Part shown: positions 21,065 through 29,675 of the stretch, piece after piece
Position numbering within the stretch: the first letter of the stretch is position 1
Layout of the letters: the number at the start of each line of letters is the position of its first letter
Translations under genes and position numbers: made by a program
The notes under the pieces: model-generated
Told to the model about the DNA's origin: nothing
Database searches by the model: none
What the model saw: only the letters and a program-made list of their open reading frames with translations
NCBI GenBank assembly: GCA_937978655.1
Contig: CALJUX010000023.1
Location: 1-64,000, forward strand
Direction of reading: 5' to 3'
Source: an uncultured Chromatiaceae bacterium
GTDB lineage: Bacteria; Pseudomonadota; Gammaproteobacteria; Enterobacterales; Alteromonadaceae
Length of the DNA: 64,000 bases

Positions 21065-21622
21065 GTGAGCAGCACAGAACAAGATATTCATTGGATGCAA
21101 TATGCCATGCAACTGGCCGCCAGAGCCGAAGCGGCTGGTGAAGTTCCGGTCGGCGCTGTCTTAATTAAAGACGGCCAGGTGTTGGGGGAGGGCTGGAATC
21201 TGTCGATTTGCCGCCATGACCCCACCGCGCACGCGGAAATTCAGGCGATCCGCCAGGCGGGCAGCGCCTTGCAAAACTACCGTATGCCGGACTGCACTTT
21301 ATATGTCACGCTGGAACCTTGCGCTATGTGCGCCGGCGCCTTAGTGCACAGTCGGGTACAGCGGCTGGTGTTTGGTGCGACTGATTTAAAAGCTGGTGCC
21401 TGCGGTTCGGTTGTTGATCTGGTGCGGCATCCGCAGCTGAATCATCAGCTTGAGGTGCAAAGTGGAGTGTTGGCGGAAGCCTGCGCAGCGCAGTTGTCTG
21501 GGTTTTTCCAGAAACGCCGGGCGGAGCAAAAAGCATTAAAACAACAGAAAAACAGCGCACTACCTGCAGAAACTCAGCCGCAAATTTCCACTGCGGCGCA
21601 AAGTGGCGACGTTGCGAGCTGA
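21065..21622 (+). CDS. tadA: tRNA adenosine(34) deaminase
   Basis: TadA converts A34 of tRNA-Arg(ACG) to inosine, letting it read CGU, CGC and CGA. The 185-residue protein shows the cytidine-deaminase zinc motif: HAEIQAI (His ligand and catalytic Glu) and PCAMCAG (two Cys ligands). The C-terminal 30 residues are a poorly conserved Lys/Gln/Ala tail. I choose GTG at 21065, six bases after GGGG; a TTG at 21059 is too close to it. It is followed by a convergent small ORF overlapping the tail. Confidence 0.95.
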   Translation: MSSTEQDIHWMQYAMQLAARAEAAGEVPVGAVLIKDGQVLGEGWNLSICRHDPTAHAEIQAIRQAGSALQNYRMPDCTLYVTLEPCAMCAGALVHSRVQRLVFGATDLKAGACGSVVDLVRHPQLNHQLEVQSGVLAEACAAQLSGFFQKRRAEQKALKQQKNSALPAETQPQISTAAQSGDVAS

Positions 21623-21747
21623 TTGTATTCACGTTGACGCCGGAACAGTTTGAGCACCGCCATATTACGCTTGACCCGGCGCCGACAAGCGCCCACATCC
21701 ATCAGCCGGCGCTTTCGCAACAACTTAGGTTTTTTTCTTCTTAACAT
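21574..21747 (-). CDS. Small Arg/Lys-rich protein, unrecognised
   Basis: A 57-codon frame on the minus strand begins MLRRKKPKLLRKRRLMDVG, continues with a second basic block (CRRRVKRN, FRRQREY) and ends in a less basic tail. AAAGGA lies eight bases before the ATG, and a sigma-70-like promoter sits 28 bases further up (21775-21803). The last 49 bases overlap the 3' end of tadA. I do not recognise a family. The composition suggests binding to RNA, DNA or ribosomes, which is inference only. Confidence 0.5.
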   Translation of the reverse strand: MLRRKKPKLLRKRRLMDVGACRRRVKRNMAVLKLFRRQREYNQLATSPLCAAVEICG

Positions 21748-21774
21748 GCACTTTTCCTTTCACTGAATGCCGCC

Positions 21775-21803
21775 ACTATAGGCAAATCATCTGAGCCCGG
21801 CAA
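21775..21803 (-). promoter_or_regulatory. Sigma-70 promoter for the small basic ORF
   Basis: On the minus strand TTGCCG (21803-21798) and TATAGT (21780-21775) are separated by exactly 17 bases. The predicted start is near 21768, about 20 bases before the ORF at 21747. The -35 lies inside the GCCCGG/CCGGGC hairpin that follows mltF. Confidence 0.55.
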
Positions 21804-21840
21804 GCTCTGCAGGCCGGGCACTGGAGATGGTTCGAGTGGC

Positions 21841-23304
21841 TCAGTTGGGCTTTGGTTCAGATTTTTTCGCATCGGCACCGGGCTTCACGGCGGCTTTTGT
21901 GGTTACGCTGTTGCCGGTAGCCACGCCAGCCTGCGGTGACGGCGCTTTTTGTGCCTGTTCGGCCTGTTTACGTTCATCAACCCACAGCAAGGTATCGTAA
22001 TAACGGCGGATATTTTCGACATAATACACCGCCATATCACCGCGGGCATAACCGGTCCGGGTGTGGCGGTAGTACTTGCGTTGGCGCAATTGTGGCAGCC
22101 GTTGTTTGACTTCGGCCCAGTTGTCGGCGTTGGCGCCATCTTTTTCCGTTAATAAGCGCGCACTTTCAACATGGCTGAGGCCCAGGTTGTAAGCCGCTAA
22201 GGCAAACCAGAGCCGGTCCGGCATTGGAATGCGCGCCGGCAAGCGGTCCAGCATGCGCTGCAGATAACGGCTGCCGCCTCTGATACTTTGCGCCGCATCG
22301 ACCCGGCTTGAGACTTTCATCAGATTGGCGGTATCGACGGTCAGCATCATCATACCAACCACACCTTGCGGACTGCGTGCTTTGGGGTCCCAACGCGACT
22401 CCTGATAGGCGAGTGCAGCCAGCAGGCGCCAGTCCAGCGGGCCGGCATGTTGTTCAAACAGGCTTTTATAGCGCGGCAGCGTTTTGTCGATGGCTTCGAT
22501 GTAATCCAGCGTGTCGGCATAGTTAAAACGCCGCACATGGCCAAAATATTTGTCTTCCAGCGTCAGTAAATCCGCACCTTCGTAACTGCGGCCAAAAAAC
22601 TCAATCAGCACCGCGTACAGCGAATCGTCACTATTTTTCGGCAACAGCCAGGCGACGGGTTGCTGGCGTTTTAAGGTTAATGCCACACCTAAATTTGGAT
22701 AAAACCGCTGATTAATCGCCAGCATGTGCGAGTCGGCCAGCGTGTAAGCGATTTTGCCTTCAGCGACTTTTTGCAGTAGTTCGGTTGGGTCGTCGGTGTC
22801 GTTCAGTTCAATTTGCAGCTGCGGCTCGGTGGTTTTCAGCGCCAGCAAAGTTTCGGCCTGACTGGAGCCTTTGAGCACCACGATCGGCCGGTCCAGATCC
22901 TGCAGTGATTTGGGTTTACGGCTGAGCTGACCAAACACCAGCACTTCATCGGCCAGCTGATAAGCCGGCGCCAGCCGGTACTTTTGCTGCAGCGCTTCGG
23001 AGATAGTGGAACCACTGGCAATCAGGTCAATATCGCCATTACTGAGTTTCACCAGCAGTTCGTCAATGTGAAAAGCGCTGACCAGCTGCAGTTTCACTCC
23101 CAGCTTATCGGCTAACGCCTGCGCCAGCTCATACTCATAACCTGTCGCGCCGTCCGGGCCGACAAAATAACTGGTCGGGCCGTTTAAAATACCAACCCGA
23201 ATGCTATCTCTTTGATAAATCTGATGTAAGTGCATAGGTGCCGGCGCCGGTGTGCAACCGGTTAACAGCAAAATCCACAGCAAAACAGTCAGAAAAAATC
23301 GCAT
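21841..23304 (-). CDS. mltF: Membrane-bound lytic murein transglycosylase F
   Basis: MltF cleaves peptidoglycan glycan strands at the outer membrane. The 487-residue protein has a lipoprotein signal (lipobox LLTGC), an SBP_bac_3-type regulatory domain (about residues 30-260, starting IRVGILNGPTSYF), and an SLT lytic domain with catalytic Glu in AALAYQESRWDPKARS and the GVVGMMMLTVDTA motif. A Lys/Ala/Pro tail closes it. I choose ATG at 23304; a GTG at 23325 would add seven residues. Convergent tadA and divergent purL are its usual neighbours. Confidence 0.95.
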   Translation of the reverse strand: MRFFLTVLLWILLLTGCTPAPAPMHLHQIYQRDSIRVGILNGPTSYFVGPDGATGYEYELAQALADKLGVKLQLVSAFHIDELLVKLSNGDIDLIASGSTISEALQQKYRLAPAYQLADEVLVFGQLSRKPKSLQDLDRPIVVLKGSSQAETLLALKTTEPQLQIELNDTDDPTELLQKVAEGKIAYTLADSHMLAINQRFYPNLGVALTLKRQQPVAWLLPKNSDDSLYAVLIEFFGRSYEGADLLTLEDKYFGHVRRFNYADTLDYIEAIDKTLPRYKSLFEQHAGPLDWRLLAALAYQESRWDPKARSPQGVVGMMMLTVDTANLMKVSSRVDAAQSIRGGSRYLQRMLDRLPARIPMPDRLWFALAAYNLGLSHVESARLLTEKDGANADNWAEVKQRLPQLRQRKYYRHTRTGYARGDMAVYYVENIRRYYDTLLWVDERKQAEQAQKAPSPQAGVATGNSVTTKAAVKPGADAKKSEPKPN

Positions 23305-23461
23305 CCGCAGGCAACCTTTGGTCACAGAAGCCGGTATTTATATCAAATTTTGTGCAAAACGTCAGGCTTTGCCGCCAAAGCCGGTGGTTCTGCCGGCTGC
23401 TGCGCTGCTCTGGTCTGGCCGGCAAACGGCTTTATTGATACCCAAAGACGGCTTTTTTCTT

Positions 23462-23467
23462 TATAAT
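23462..23467 (+). promoter_or_regulatory. Consensus -10 element upstream of purL
   Basis: A perfect TATAAT lies 52 bases before the purL ATG. The best -35 candidate, TTGATA (23435-23440), is 21 bases away, which is longer than ideal. I did not find a clear PurR operator by eye. Confidence 0.45.
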
Positions 23468-23519
23468 GCGGCGCCGATTTCAAGGTTCCGTCCACGACCA
23501 ACCCACGGGAAAAAAATCT

Positions 23520-26500
23520 ATGTTAATCCTGCGTGGTGCAGCTGCACTGTCCGAGTTCCGAGTTCAGAAAATCATCGATCTGTGTGCCCAGGCCCAATTG
23601 CCTGTCAGCGATGTTTACGCCGAATTTATGCATTTTGCCGATGTGAGCAACAGCCTGAGCGCTGACGAGCACAACACGCTGGAAAAACTGCTGACTTACG
23701 GACCAACGCTGGCAACGCACCAGCCGGCCGGCCAGTTATTGCTGGTGACGCCACGTCCGGGCACTATTTCGCCCTGGTCATCTAAAGCTACCGACATTGC
23801 CCACAATTGTGGCTTAAACAAAGTGCTGCGTTTGGAGCGCGGTGTGGCGTATTACCTGACCACCACACGCGCACTGACGGCGACAGAGCAGCAACAAGTG
23901 GCAGCACTGCTGCACGACCGTATGATGGAAGTGGTGTTCACTGAACTGCAGCAAGCTGCCGCACTGTTTAGCAAAGCGGAACCGGCGCCATTATCTTCAG
24001 TCGATATTCTGAGCGGTGGCCGTGAAGCCTTGGTTGAAGCCAATATTCGCATGGGTCTGGCTTTAGCTGACGATGAAATCGATTATCTGTTCAGCAACTT
24101 CACTGCACTTGGCCGTAATCCAAACGACATCGAACTTTATATGTTTGCGCAGGCCAACTCTGAGCACTGCCGTCACAAAATCTTTAACGCCGACTGGACC
24201 ATCGACGGCGAGAAACAGCCAAAGTCGCTGTTTAAAATGATCAAAAACACCATGGAAAAGACGCCGGACCATGTGTTGTCAGCCTACAAAGACAACGCAG
24301 CGGTGATGGAAGGCTCTAAAGCCGGCCGGTTCTTCCCAACACCAGACACGCAGGAATATCAGTACCACCATGAAGATATTCATGTGCTGATGAAAGTCGA
24401 AACCCACAACCACCCAACTGCCATTTCACCATTTCCGGGCGCTGCGACAGGTTCTGGTGGTGAAATTCGCGACGAAGGCGCGACCGGTGTTGGTTCCAAA
24501 CCAAAAGCGGGTTTGGTTGGTTTTTCAGTATCAAACTTACGTATTCCGGGCTTTGAACAGCCATGGGAAACCGATTTTGGCAAGCCGGGCCGCATCGTGT
24601 CGGCGCTGGATATCATGACCGAAGGCCCGCTCGGCGGCGCGGCATTTAACAACGAATTCGGCCGGCCCAATATCCTTGGTTATTTCCGCACGTACGAAGA
24701 ACAAGTGCCAAGTCATAACGGTGACGAAATTCGTGGTTACCACAAACCTATTATGATCGCCGGTGGCCTAGGCAATATCCGCGCTGAACACGTACAAAAA
24801 GGCGATTTACCGGTCGGTGCCAAGTTAGTGGTGCTCGGCGGCCCGGCGATGAACATCGGCCTCGGTGGCGGCGCAGCCTCTTCGATGGCGTCTGGTCAAT
24901 CAGCTGAAGATTTGGATTTCGCGTCAGTGCAGCGCGAAAACCCGGAAATCGAACGCCGTTGTCAGGAAGTGATCGACCGCTGCTGGCAATTAGGCGCGGA
25001 CAACCCGATTGTGTTTATCCACGACGTCGGCGCTGGTGGTTTATCCAATGCATTCCCGGAGCTGGTCAACGACGGTGGCGTCGGTGGTAAGTTTGAACTG
25101 CGCAATGTGCCAAACGACGAACCAGGCATGTCACCGCTGGAAATTTGGTGTAACGAATCACAAGAACGTTACGTGATGGCCATTCCAGCCGACAAAATGC
25201 CGGTGTTTGAACAAATCTGTAAACGTGAGCGCGCGCCTTATGCTGTGGTCGGTGAAGCGACCGCCGAACAGCATCTGACGCTGTCTGACACCCATTTTGG
25301 CAATACGCCCATCGACCTGCCATTGTCAGTGTTACTCGGCAAAGCGCCAAAAATGCACCGCGATGTCGCTTCTAAGCAAAGCAGCGGCAAAGCGCTGGAC
25401 CTGGCTGGTGTCAGCATCAAAGACGCTACGGAGCGCTTGTTACGTTTACCAACTATTGCTGAAAAGACGTTCCTCATCAGCATCGGCGACCGCACTGTCA
25501 CCGGCATGGTGGCTCGGGATCAGATGGTTGGCCCTTGGCAGGTACCAGTGGCGAACTGTGCTGTCACGACAGCGGCATTGGATACTTATCATGGCGAAGC
25601 CATGTCGATGGGCGAGCGTACGCCGGTTGCGCTGTTAGACTTCGGCGCGTCAGCCCGTTTAGCGGTGGCAGAAGCCATCACCAACATCGCCGCGACTGAT
25701 ATCGGCGATTTAAAACGCATTAAATTATCCGCCAACTGGATGGCCGCAGCCGGTCACCCGGGCGAAGACGCGGGTCTGTACCAGGCGGTTAAAGCCATCG
25801 GCGAAGAGCTGTGTCCGGCGCTGGGTATCACCATTCCGGTCGGTAAAGACTCGATGTCGATGAAAACCAAATGGCAGGACAATGGCGAAGATAAAGCTGT
25901 CACAGCGCCGATGTCACTGGTGATCACCGCTTTTGCCCGCGTTGAAGATGTGCGTAAAACTGTGACGCCACAGCTGCGCACTGACAAAGGCGCAAGCTCT
26001 TTACTGCTGATTGATTTAGGTCAGGGCGAAAACCGCTTAGGTGCTTCTTGTCTGGCCCAGGTTTACAAACAGCTGGGTCAAACCACGCCAGACCTCGCTT
26101 CACCAGAACTGCTGGCGAATTTCTTCCACGCGATGCAGCAGTTAACCCACGAGCAAAAACTGCTGGCCTACCATGACCGCTCAGACGGTGGTTTACTGGT
26201 GACGCTGGCGGAAATGGCTTTCGCCGGTAAAGCCGGCTGGAATGTCGATGTCAGCGCTTTAGGGAATGACAATCTGGCTGTGCTGTTCAATGAAGAGCTC
26301 GGTGCTGTCATTCAGGTTGCTGACAGTGAACTGGCTTATGTGCAGCAAGTGCTGGCGAAACACAATCTCGCTGCCAACAGCTATGTGCTGGGTGCCGTCA
26401 GCAACAGCGACGAATTAACAGTACGCCGTGGCGACGCTGTGATTTACAGCGACAGCCGCACCCGTCTGCGTTGTATCTGGGCGGAAACCACTTATCAGAT

Positions 26501-27413
26501 GCAGGCACGCCGTGACAATCCGGCCTGTGCCGCACAGGAACATGCCGCCAAAGCGGACCAGCAAGACCCGGGCCTGAACGTCAAACTGAGTTTTGACCTG
26601 AACGAAGACGTGGCTGCACCTTATATCCTCAAAGGTGCCAAGCCGAAAGTGGCCGTGCTGCGTGAGCAGGGCGTCAACTCACACGTCGAAATGGCGGCCG
26701 CCTTTAACCGGGCTGGTTTCACTGCGGTCGATGTGCATATGAGCGATATCCTGAGTGGCCGTCGTAGCCTGGAAGAGTTTAACGGCTTAGTGGCTTGTGG
26801 CGGTTTTAGCTACGGCGACGTGTTAGGCGCTGGTGAAGGCTGGGCTAAATCGATTCTGTTTAACGAGCAGGCGCGGCGTGAATTCAGCCAGTTCTTCGAG
26901 CGTGAGTCGACCTTCACACTCGGCGTTTGTAACGGCTGTCAGATGGTGTCGAACCTGAAATCGCTGATCCCTGGCGCAGATTTATGGCCACGTTTTGTCC
27001 GCAACAAATCAGAGCGGTTTGAAGCACGCTTCAGCCTGGTTGAAGTGCAGCAAAACCCGTCACTGCTGTTTGCTGGCATGGCCGGTTCGCGCATGCCAAT
27101 CGCGGTATCACACGGTGAAGGCCATACCGAGTTCGCAAGCGCGCAAGCCTTAGCTGCGGCGGAGCAAAGCGGCACTATCGCGCTGCGTTTTGTTGACAAC
27201 TATGGCCAGGTCACCACGCAGTATCCGGCTAACCCGAATGGCTCAGCCAACGGCATTACGGCACTGACCACCACAGACGGTCGCGTCACTATCATGATGC
27301 CGCATCCGGAGCGGGTGTTCCGCGCCGTGAGCAACAGCTGGCACCCGGACGAGTGGCAGGAAGACAGCCCATGGCTGCGCATGTTCCGTAATGCGCGGGT
27401 CTGGTTAGGTTAA
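23520..27413 (+). CDS. purL: Phosphoribosylformylglycinamidine synthase
   Basis: PurL makes FGAM from FGAR, glutamine and ATP in purine synthesis. At 1297 residues it is the large single-chain form of gammaproteobacteria. Visible landmarks: the PurS-like N-terminal part, [18 protein letters not shown], the synthetase loop [19 protein letters not shown] with [11 protein letters not shown], and the C-terminal glutaminase with [16 protein letters not shown], nucleophile Cys in LGVCNGCQM, and His-Glu in [10 protein letters not shown] use ATG at 23520; the upstream in-frame ATG at 23466 lies inside a TATAAT promoter element. A strong terminator follows. Confidence 0.98.
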   Translation: MLILRGAAALSEFRVQKIIDLCAQAQLPVSDVYAEFMHFADVSNSLSADEHNTLEKLLTYGPTLATHQPAGQLLLVTPRPGTISPWSSKATDIAHNCGLNKVLRLERGVAYYLTTTRALTATEQQQVAALLHDRMMEVVFTELQQAAALFSKAEPAPLSSVDILSGGREALVEANIRMGLALADDEIDYLFSNFTALGRNPNDIELYMFAQANSEHCRHKIFNADWTIDGEKQPKSLFKMIKNTMEKTPDHVLSAYKDNAAVMEGSKAGRFFPTPDTQEYQYHHEDIHVLMKVETHNHPTAISPFPGAATGSGGEIRDEGATGVGSKPKAGLVGFSVSNLRIPGFEQPWETDFGKPGRIVSALDIMTEGPLGGAAFNNEFGRPNILGYFRTYEEQVPSHNGDEIRGYHKPIMIAGGLGNIRAEHVQKGDLPVGAKLVVLGGPAMNIGLGGGAASSMASGQSAEDLDFASVQRENPEIERRCQEVIDRCWQLGADNPIVFIHDVGAGGLSNAFPELVNDGGVGGKFELRNVPNDEPGMSPLEIWCNESQERYVMAIPADKMPVFEQICKRERAPYAVVGEATAEQHLTLSDTHFGNTPIDLPLSVLLGKAPKMHRDVASKQSSGKALDLAGVSIKDATERLLRLPTIAEKTFLISIGDRTVTGMVARDQMVGPWQVPVANCAVTTAALDTYHGEAMSMGERTPVALLDFGASARLAVAEAITNIAATDIGDLKRIKLSANWMAAAGHPGEDAGLYQAVKAIGEELCPALGITIPVGKDSMSMKTKWQDNGEDKAVTAPMSLVITAFARVEDVRKTVTPQLRTDKGASSLLLIDLGQGENRLGASCLAQVYKQLGQTTPDLASPELLANFFHAMQQLTHEQKLLAYHDRSDGGLLVTLAEMAFAGKAGWNVDVSALGNDNLAVLFNEELGAVIQVADSELAYVQQVLAKHNLAANSYVLGAVSNSDELTVRRGDAVIYSDSRTRLRCIWAETTYQMQARRDNPACAAQEHAAKADQQDPGLNVKLSFDLNEDVAAPYILKGAKPKVAVLREQGVNSHVEMAAAFNRAGFTAVDVHMSDILSGRRSLEEFNGLVACGGFSYGDVLGAGEGWAKSILFNEQARREFSQFFERESTFTLGVCNGCQMVSNLKSLIPGADLWPRFVRNKSERFEARFSLVEVQQNPSLLFAGMAGSRMPIAVSHGEGHTEFASAQALAAAEQSGTIALRFVDNYGQVTTQYPANPNGSANGITALTTTDGRVTIMMPHPERVFRAVSNSWHPDEWQEDSPWLRMFRNARVWLG

Positions 27414-27472
27414 TTGTTGACGTGACGCCTTAACATTTGGCAGATGACTGACAATCTCTGACTGCTCTTAAG

Positions 27473-27501
27473 ATCCCCCGCTGATACCGGGGGATTTTTT
27501 T
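27473..27501 (+). terminator. Rho-independent terminator after purL
   Basis: Arms ATCCCCCG (27473-27480) and CGGGGGAT (27488-27495) with a seven-base loop are followed by seven T residues. Confidence 0.93.
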
Positions 27502-27891
27502 ATGCCCATGGAACTGCGGTTACGCCGCAAATGCAGGAGCAATGACTGGCGATGCATTTACCCGCGTCTAAAGGTTCTATCATCAGCTTCGCCGGCTTGT
27601 ACTGCGAAAAAATGCAGTAACACTGGAAGAGGCTGGGTAACGCACTGCAGATGTCACGATACTTTTCGTCATGTCCAATCTTCAGAGCACTTTCGCGTCA
27701 CAGTTTTTATAAAAACATCACTTCTGGCCACACAGGGCAGCACATCATTGCACGCGAGAAGTTGTTAGATCCCTGATGTGGTAGTTATGTCGACTCGCTG
27801 GCAATGACAGAAATCTGAACTGCCGTTTTGAGGTTGCGGGAATGCAACATCGGGTTCAGTGTGAAAAAAGAGCCATGATGAAGCGCGATTT

Positions 27892-27924
27892 AAGTGATAA
27901 ATAAGTGACAAATATGTTATTTAT
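27892..27924 (+). promoter_or_regulatory. Tandem 11-bp repeat and overlapping inverted repeat, candidate operator
   Basis: AAGTGATAAAT (27892-27902) is followed at once by AAGTGACAAAT (27903-27913), one mismatch apart and one helical turn in phase. Overlapping it, ATAAATAA (27897-27904) and TTATTTAT (27917-27924) form a perfect eight-base inverted repeat. Located 50-80 bases upstream of the likely -35 of the precursor gene, this could bind an activator. No regulator gene is present in the island. Confidence 0.4.
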
Positions 27925-27973
27925 ATGGTTTTTTGGTGTAAATTTCTGATTAGGCATGATTCCATTGATTGGC

Positions 27974-28002
27974 TTGGAAGCGACAGTACAAGCAAATATA
28001 GC
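27974..28002 (+). promoter_or_regulatory. Candidate promoter of the precursor peptide genes
   Basis: TTGGAA (27974-27979) and TATAGC (27997-28002) are separated by 17 bases. Transcription would start near 28009, about 48 bases before the first precursor ATG, which itself has a strong AAAGGAG ribosome site. Confidence 0.5.
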
Positions 28003-28056
28003 GACAAACCAGCGGATAAGATGGTTTGTGTTTTTCAGTCAAAAGGAGTTTATTTT

Positions 28057-28218
28057 ATGTCTATTTTATTGAAATCAAGCATTGAGAATCGGATTGATCT
28101 TTCAAAAAACACTGAACTGTTAAAGTTGATTAGTGGTGGTTCTTGCGGTTGTAAAGGTAAAAAAGTTACAAAAACAACCAATGGTGATACTACCTCATAT
28201 TCTGTCGATGCAGCGTGA
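28057..28218 (+). CDS. Double-glycine precursor peptide A (candidate graspetide-like RiPP)
   Basis: This 53-residue peptide starts at ATG 28057 behind AAAGGAG. The leader contains ILLKSS near the N-terminus and ends NTELLKLISGG; the double glycine is the typical cut site of C39 peptidase exporters, and one is encoded at 32065. The predicted core starts SCGCKGKKVTKTT and ends DTTSYSVDAA, rich in Thr/Ser with acidic residues, as needed for ester cross-links made by ATP-grasp ligases. Peptide B, seven bases after it, shares the leader pattern and C-terminal ending. The function as a modified secreted peptide is inference; I know no named family for it. Confidence 0.75.
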   Translation: MSILLKSSIENRIDLSKNTELLKLISGGSCGCKGKKVTKTTNGDTTSYSVDAA

Positions 28219-28225
28219 GGTGGAT

Positions 28226-28390
28226 ATGACAAGCATTATGATTAAGTCGTCAAAAAATCAAGCGAAAGAAGTCGATTCATTTTTCGAACTGGACACTGAG
28301 TTGTCAAAGAAAGTATCAGGTGGCGCTTGCCAGCTTACTTTTAAAATTGAAAAAGGGAAAGTGAGCGAGCCGACCTTAGACGCCTCGTAA
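28226..28390 (+). CDS. Double-glycine precursor peptide B (candidate graspetide-like RiPP)
   Basis: This 54-residue peptide starts at ATG 28226 behind GAGGTGG. The leader has IMIKSS near the N-terminus and ends DTELSKKVSGG, matching peptide A as TEL-x-K-x-[IV]-SGG. The predicted core, 21 residues, begins ACQLTFKIEK and ends SEPTLDAS. Both cores start with a small residue then Cys, and both end [ST]-[VL]-D-A-[AS], which may be the site of a side-chain ester. A terminator-like hairpin follows, separating the precursor pair from the downstream enzyme genes. Longer readings of this frame from 28133 overlap peptide A and are unlikely. Confidence 0.72.
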   Translation: MTSIMIKSSKNQAKEVDSFFELDTELSKKVSGGACQLTFKIEKGKVSEPTLDAS

Positions 28391-28415
28391 TATAAATTAG
28401 TTTGTAGTTCACTAG

Positions 28416-28455
28416 AATAGCCGCACAAGATGTGGCTATTGTTTTAGGTGTTTTA
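28416..28455 (+). terminator. Hairpin after the precursor genes, probable partial terminator
   Basis: AATAGCCGCA (28416-28425) pairs with TGTGGCTATT (28431-28440), with one G-U pair and a five-base loop, followed by a T-rich stretch (GTTTTAGGTGTTTTATT). A leaky terminator here would give more precursor than enzyme transcript. Confidence 0.55.
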
Positions 28456-28478
28456 TTGGCAGTGATGATGAGAACTTC

Positions 28479-29675
28479 ATGAAGTATTTTTTGATTTTTA
28501 TTTTGTTTTTCTCATTTTCATCAAATGCAGAAAATTGTGAGACATACACCCGAAGTGGATTGATCTTGGCCGCGATCCAGTGCTTAGCGGGAGATAAAGG
28601 CGAGTGGTCTGAATATGAACGATCAATTTTATATTCTTTTGTCGGCATGAATGACAAATCTGACATGATAATAAACCCATCAGCTGAAATAGCTCCAAAT
28701 AGCACTAAGAAGCAGATAAATCATGACATTTCTGCTTATGACGCAGTAACAACAATTGCTGAGTTAAGCAAGGGACGTCGTGTAGTGATGGTTAACGAGT
28801 CACATCATCAATCATTCCATAGATTATTTGCATTAGACCTTGCCAGGAAATTGAGGTCCGAAGGGTTTACTCATTTTGCCATGGAAGGTTTATCGCAAGC
28901 CACGGCGACACAACGCCAGGGATATTCAACTTACTCAAACCCAGTTGCGGGTATCTATACGGCTGATCCGGCATTTGCTTATTTGATTAATGAAAGTATC
29001 AAGTTGGGGTATACACTTCATTCATACGAAGCGTATGAAACGAAAAGCATTGAAGAAAGAGAAGAGAAACAAGCGGAAAATTTAAAAAATATTCTTGATT
29101 CCGCCCCAGATATGAAGTTGCTTGTTTATGCCGGTTATTCACACATACAAAAACAGCCATCGGAAAATGGCATTCAGTGGATGGCAAATCATTTTATAAA
29201 AAAAACAGGCATTATCCCATTTACTGTTGATCAGGTTGCAGGTACTTACATTGAAGATAATCTTCAAAACGACTATGTGCTTGATTATATAGATGAAAAG
29301 TTTTCCGTTGACGCACCATCGGTATTTAAGTTGAATAATTCAGACTGGCTGCGGCCACTAAATTATCAAGGTGATGCTGACATTGTTGTATTTCATCCAT
29401 TTTACAAGTATTCAAACGGCAGGCCGGATTGGATTAAAAAAGAGCGTCACAGAATTAAAATAGATAAAAATATTATTGGCGATAAAAGGCCGGTACTAGT
29501 TAGGGCTGTGAATTTACATCATGGGAATAATGCAGTCCCTATTGATCAGTTTATTGCAGAAGCTGAAGATATAAACGATTTGTTCTTGCCTGTTGGTCGA
29601 TATCGACTTGAGGTCGAGAGAGACAAAAAAATAATAAAGTTGGGGCAGATTGCTGTAGGTGGTATGCAAGAATGA
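28479..29675 (+). CDS. Secreted EreA/ChaN/TIKI-superfamily-like protein in the peptide island
   Basis: This 398-residue protein has a clear Sec signal peptide (MKYFLIFILFFSFSSNA, cleavage before ENC). The middle resembles the EreA/ChaN/TIKI superfamily: VVMVNESHHQSFHR (a Glu and two His where metal or catalytic residues usually sit), FTHFAMEGLSQ, and LLVYAGYSHIQKQP. Members include erythromycin esterase, haem-binding ChaN and TIKI proteases, so hydrolysis or metal/haem binding in the periplasm is plausible but not proven. It lies between the precursor peptides and the ATP-grasp gene and overlaps the latter by four bases (ATGA), so it is part of the operon. Codon use is AT-rich like the peptides. 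Confidence 0.6.
   Translation: MKYFLIFILFFSFSSNAENCETYTRSGLILAAIQCLAGDKGEWSEYERSILYSFVGMNDKSDMIINPSAEIAPNSTKKQINHDISAYDAVTTIAELSKGRRVVMVNESHHQSFHRLFALDLARKLRSEGFTHFAMEGLSQATATQRQGYSTYSNPVAGIYTADPAFAYLINESIKLGYTLHSYEAYETKSIEEREEKQAENLKNILDSAPDMKLLVYAGYSHIQKQPSENGIQWMANHFIKKTGIIPFTVDQVAGTYIEDNLQNDYVLDYIDEKFSVDAPSVFKLNNSDWLRPLNYQGDADIVVFHPFYKYSNGRPDWIKKERHRIKIDKNIIGDKRPVLVRAVNLHHGNNAVPIDQFIAEAEDINDLFLPVGRYRLEVERDKKIIKLGQIAVGGMQE

Larger units (their letters stand above)
27502..28056. other. Gene-free AT-rich leader of the peptide island
   Basis: No convincing gene lies here; an 88-codon plus-strand frame at 27502-27768 starts in the purL terminator T tract and lacks a ribosome site. The base composition shifts from mixed to strongly AT-rich after about 27880. 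The last 170 bases hold an 11-base tandem repeat, an inverted repeat and a sigma-70-like promoter, listed separately. Confidence 0.6.

Noticed and set aside
21829..21837. GGTTCGAGT, resembling a tRNA T-loop
   Set aside because: No acceptor, D or anticodon stems surround it; no tRNA is present.
27502..27768. 88-codon plus-strand frame after purL
   Set aside because: It begins in the terminator T tract, has no ribosome site, and its sequence shows no domain or membrane pattern.
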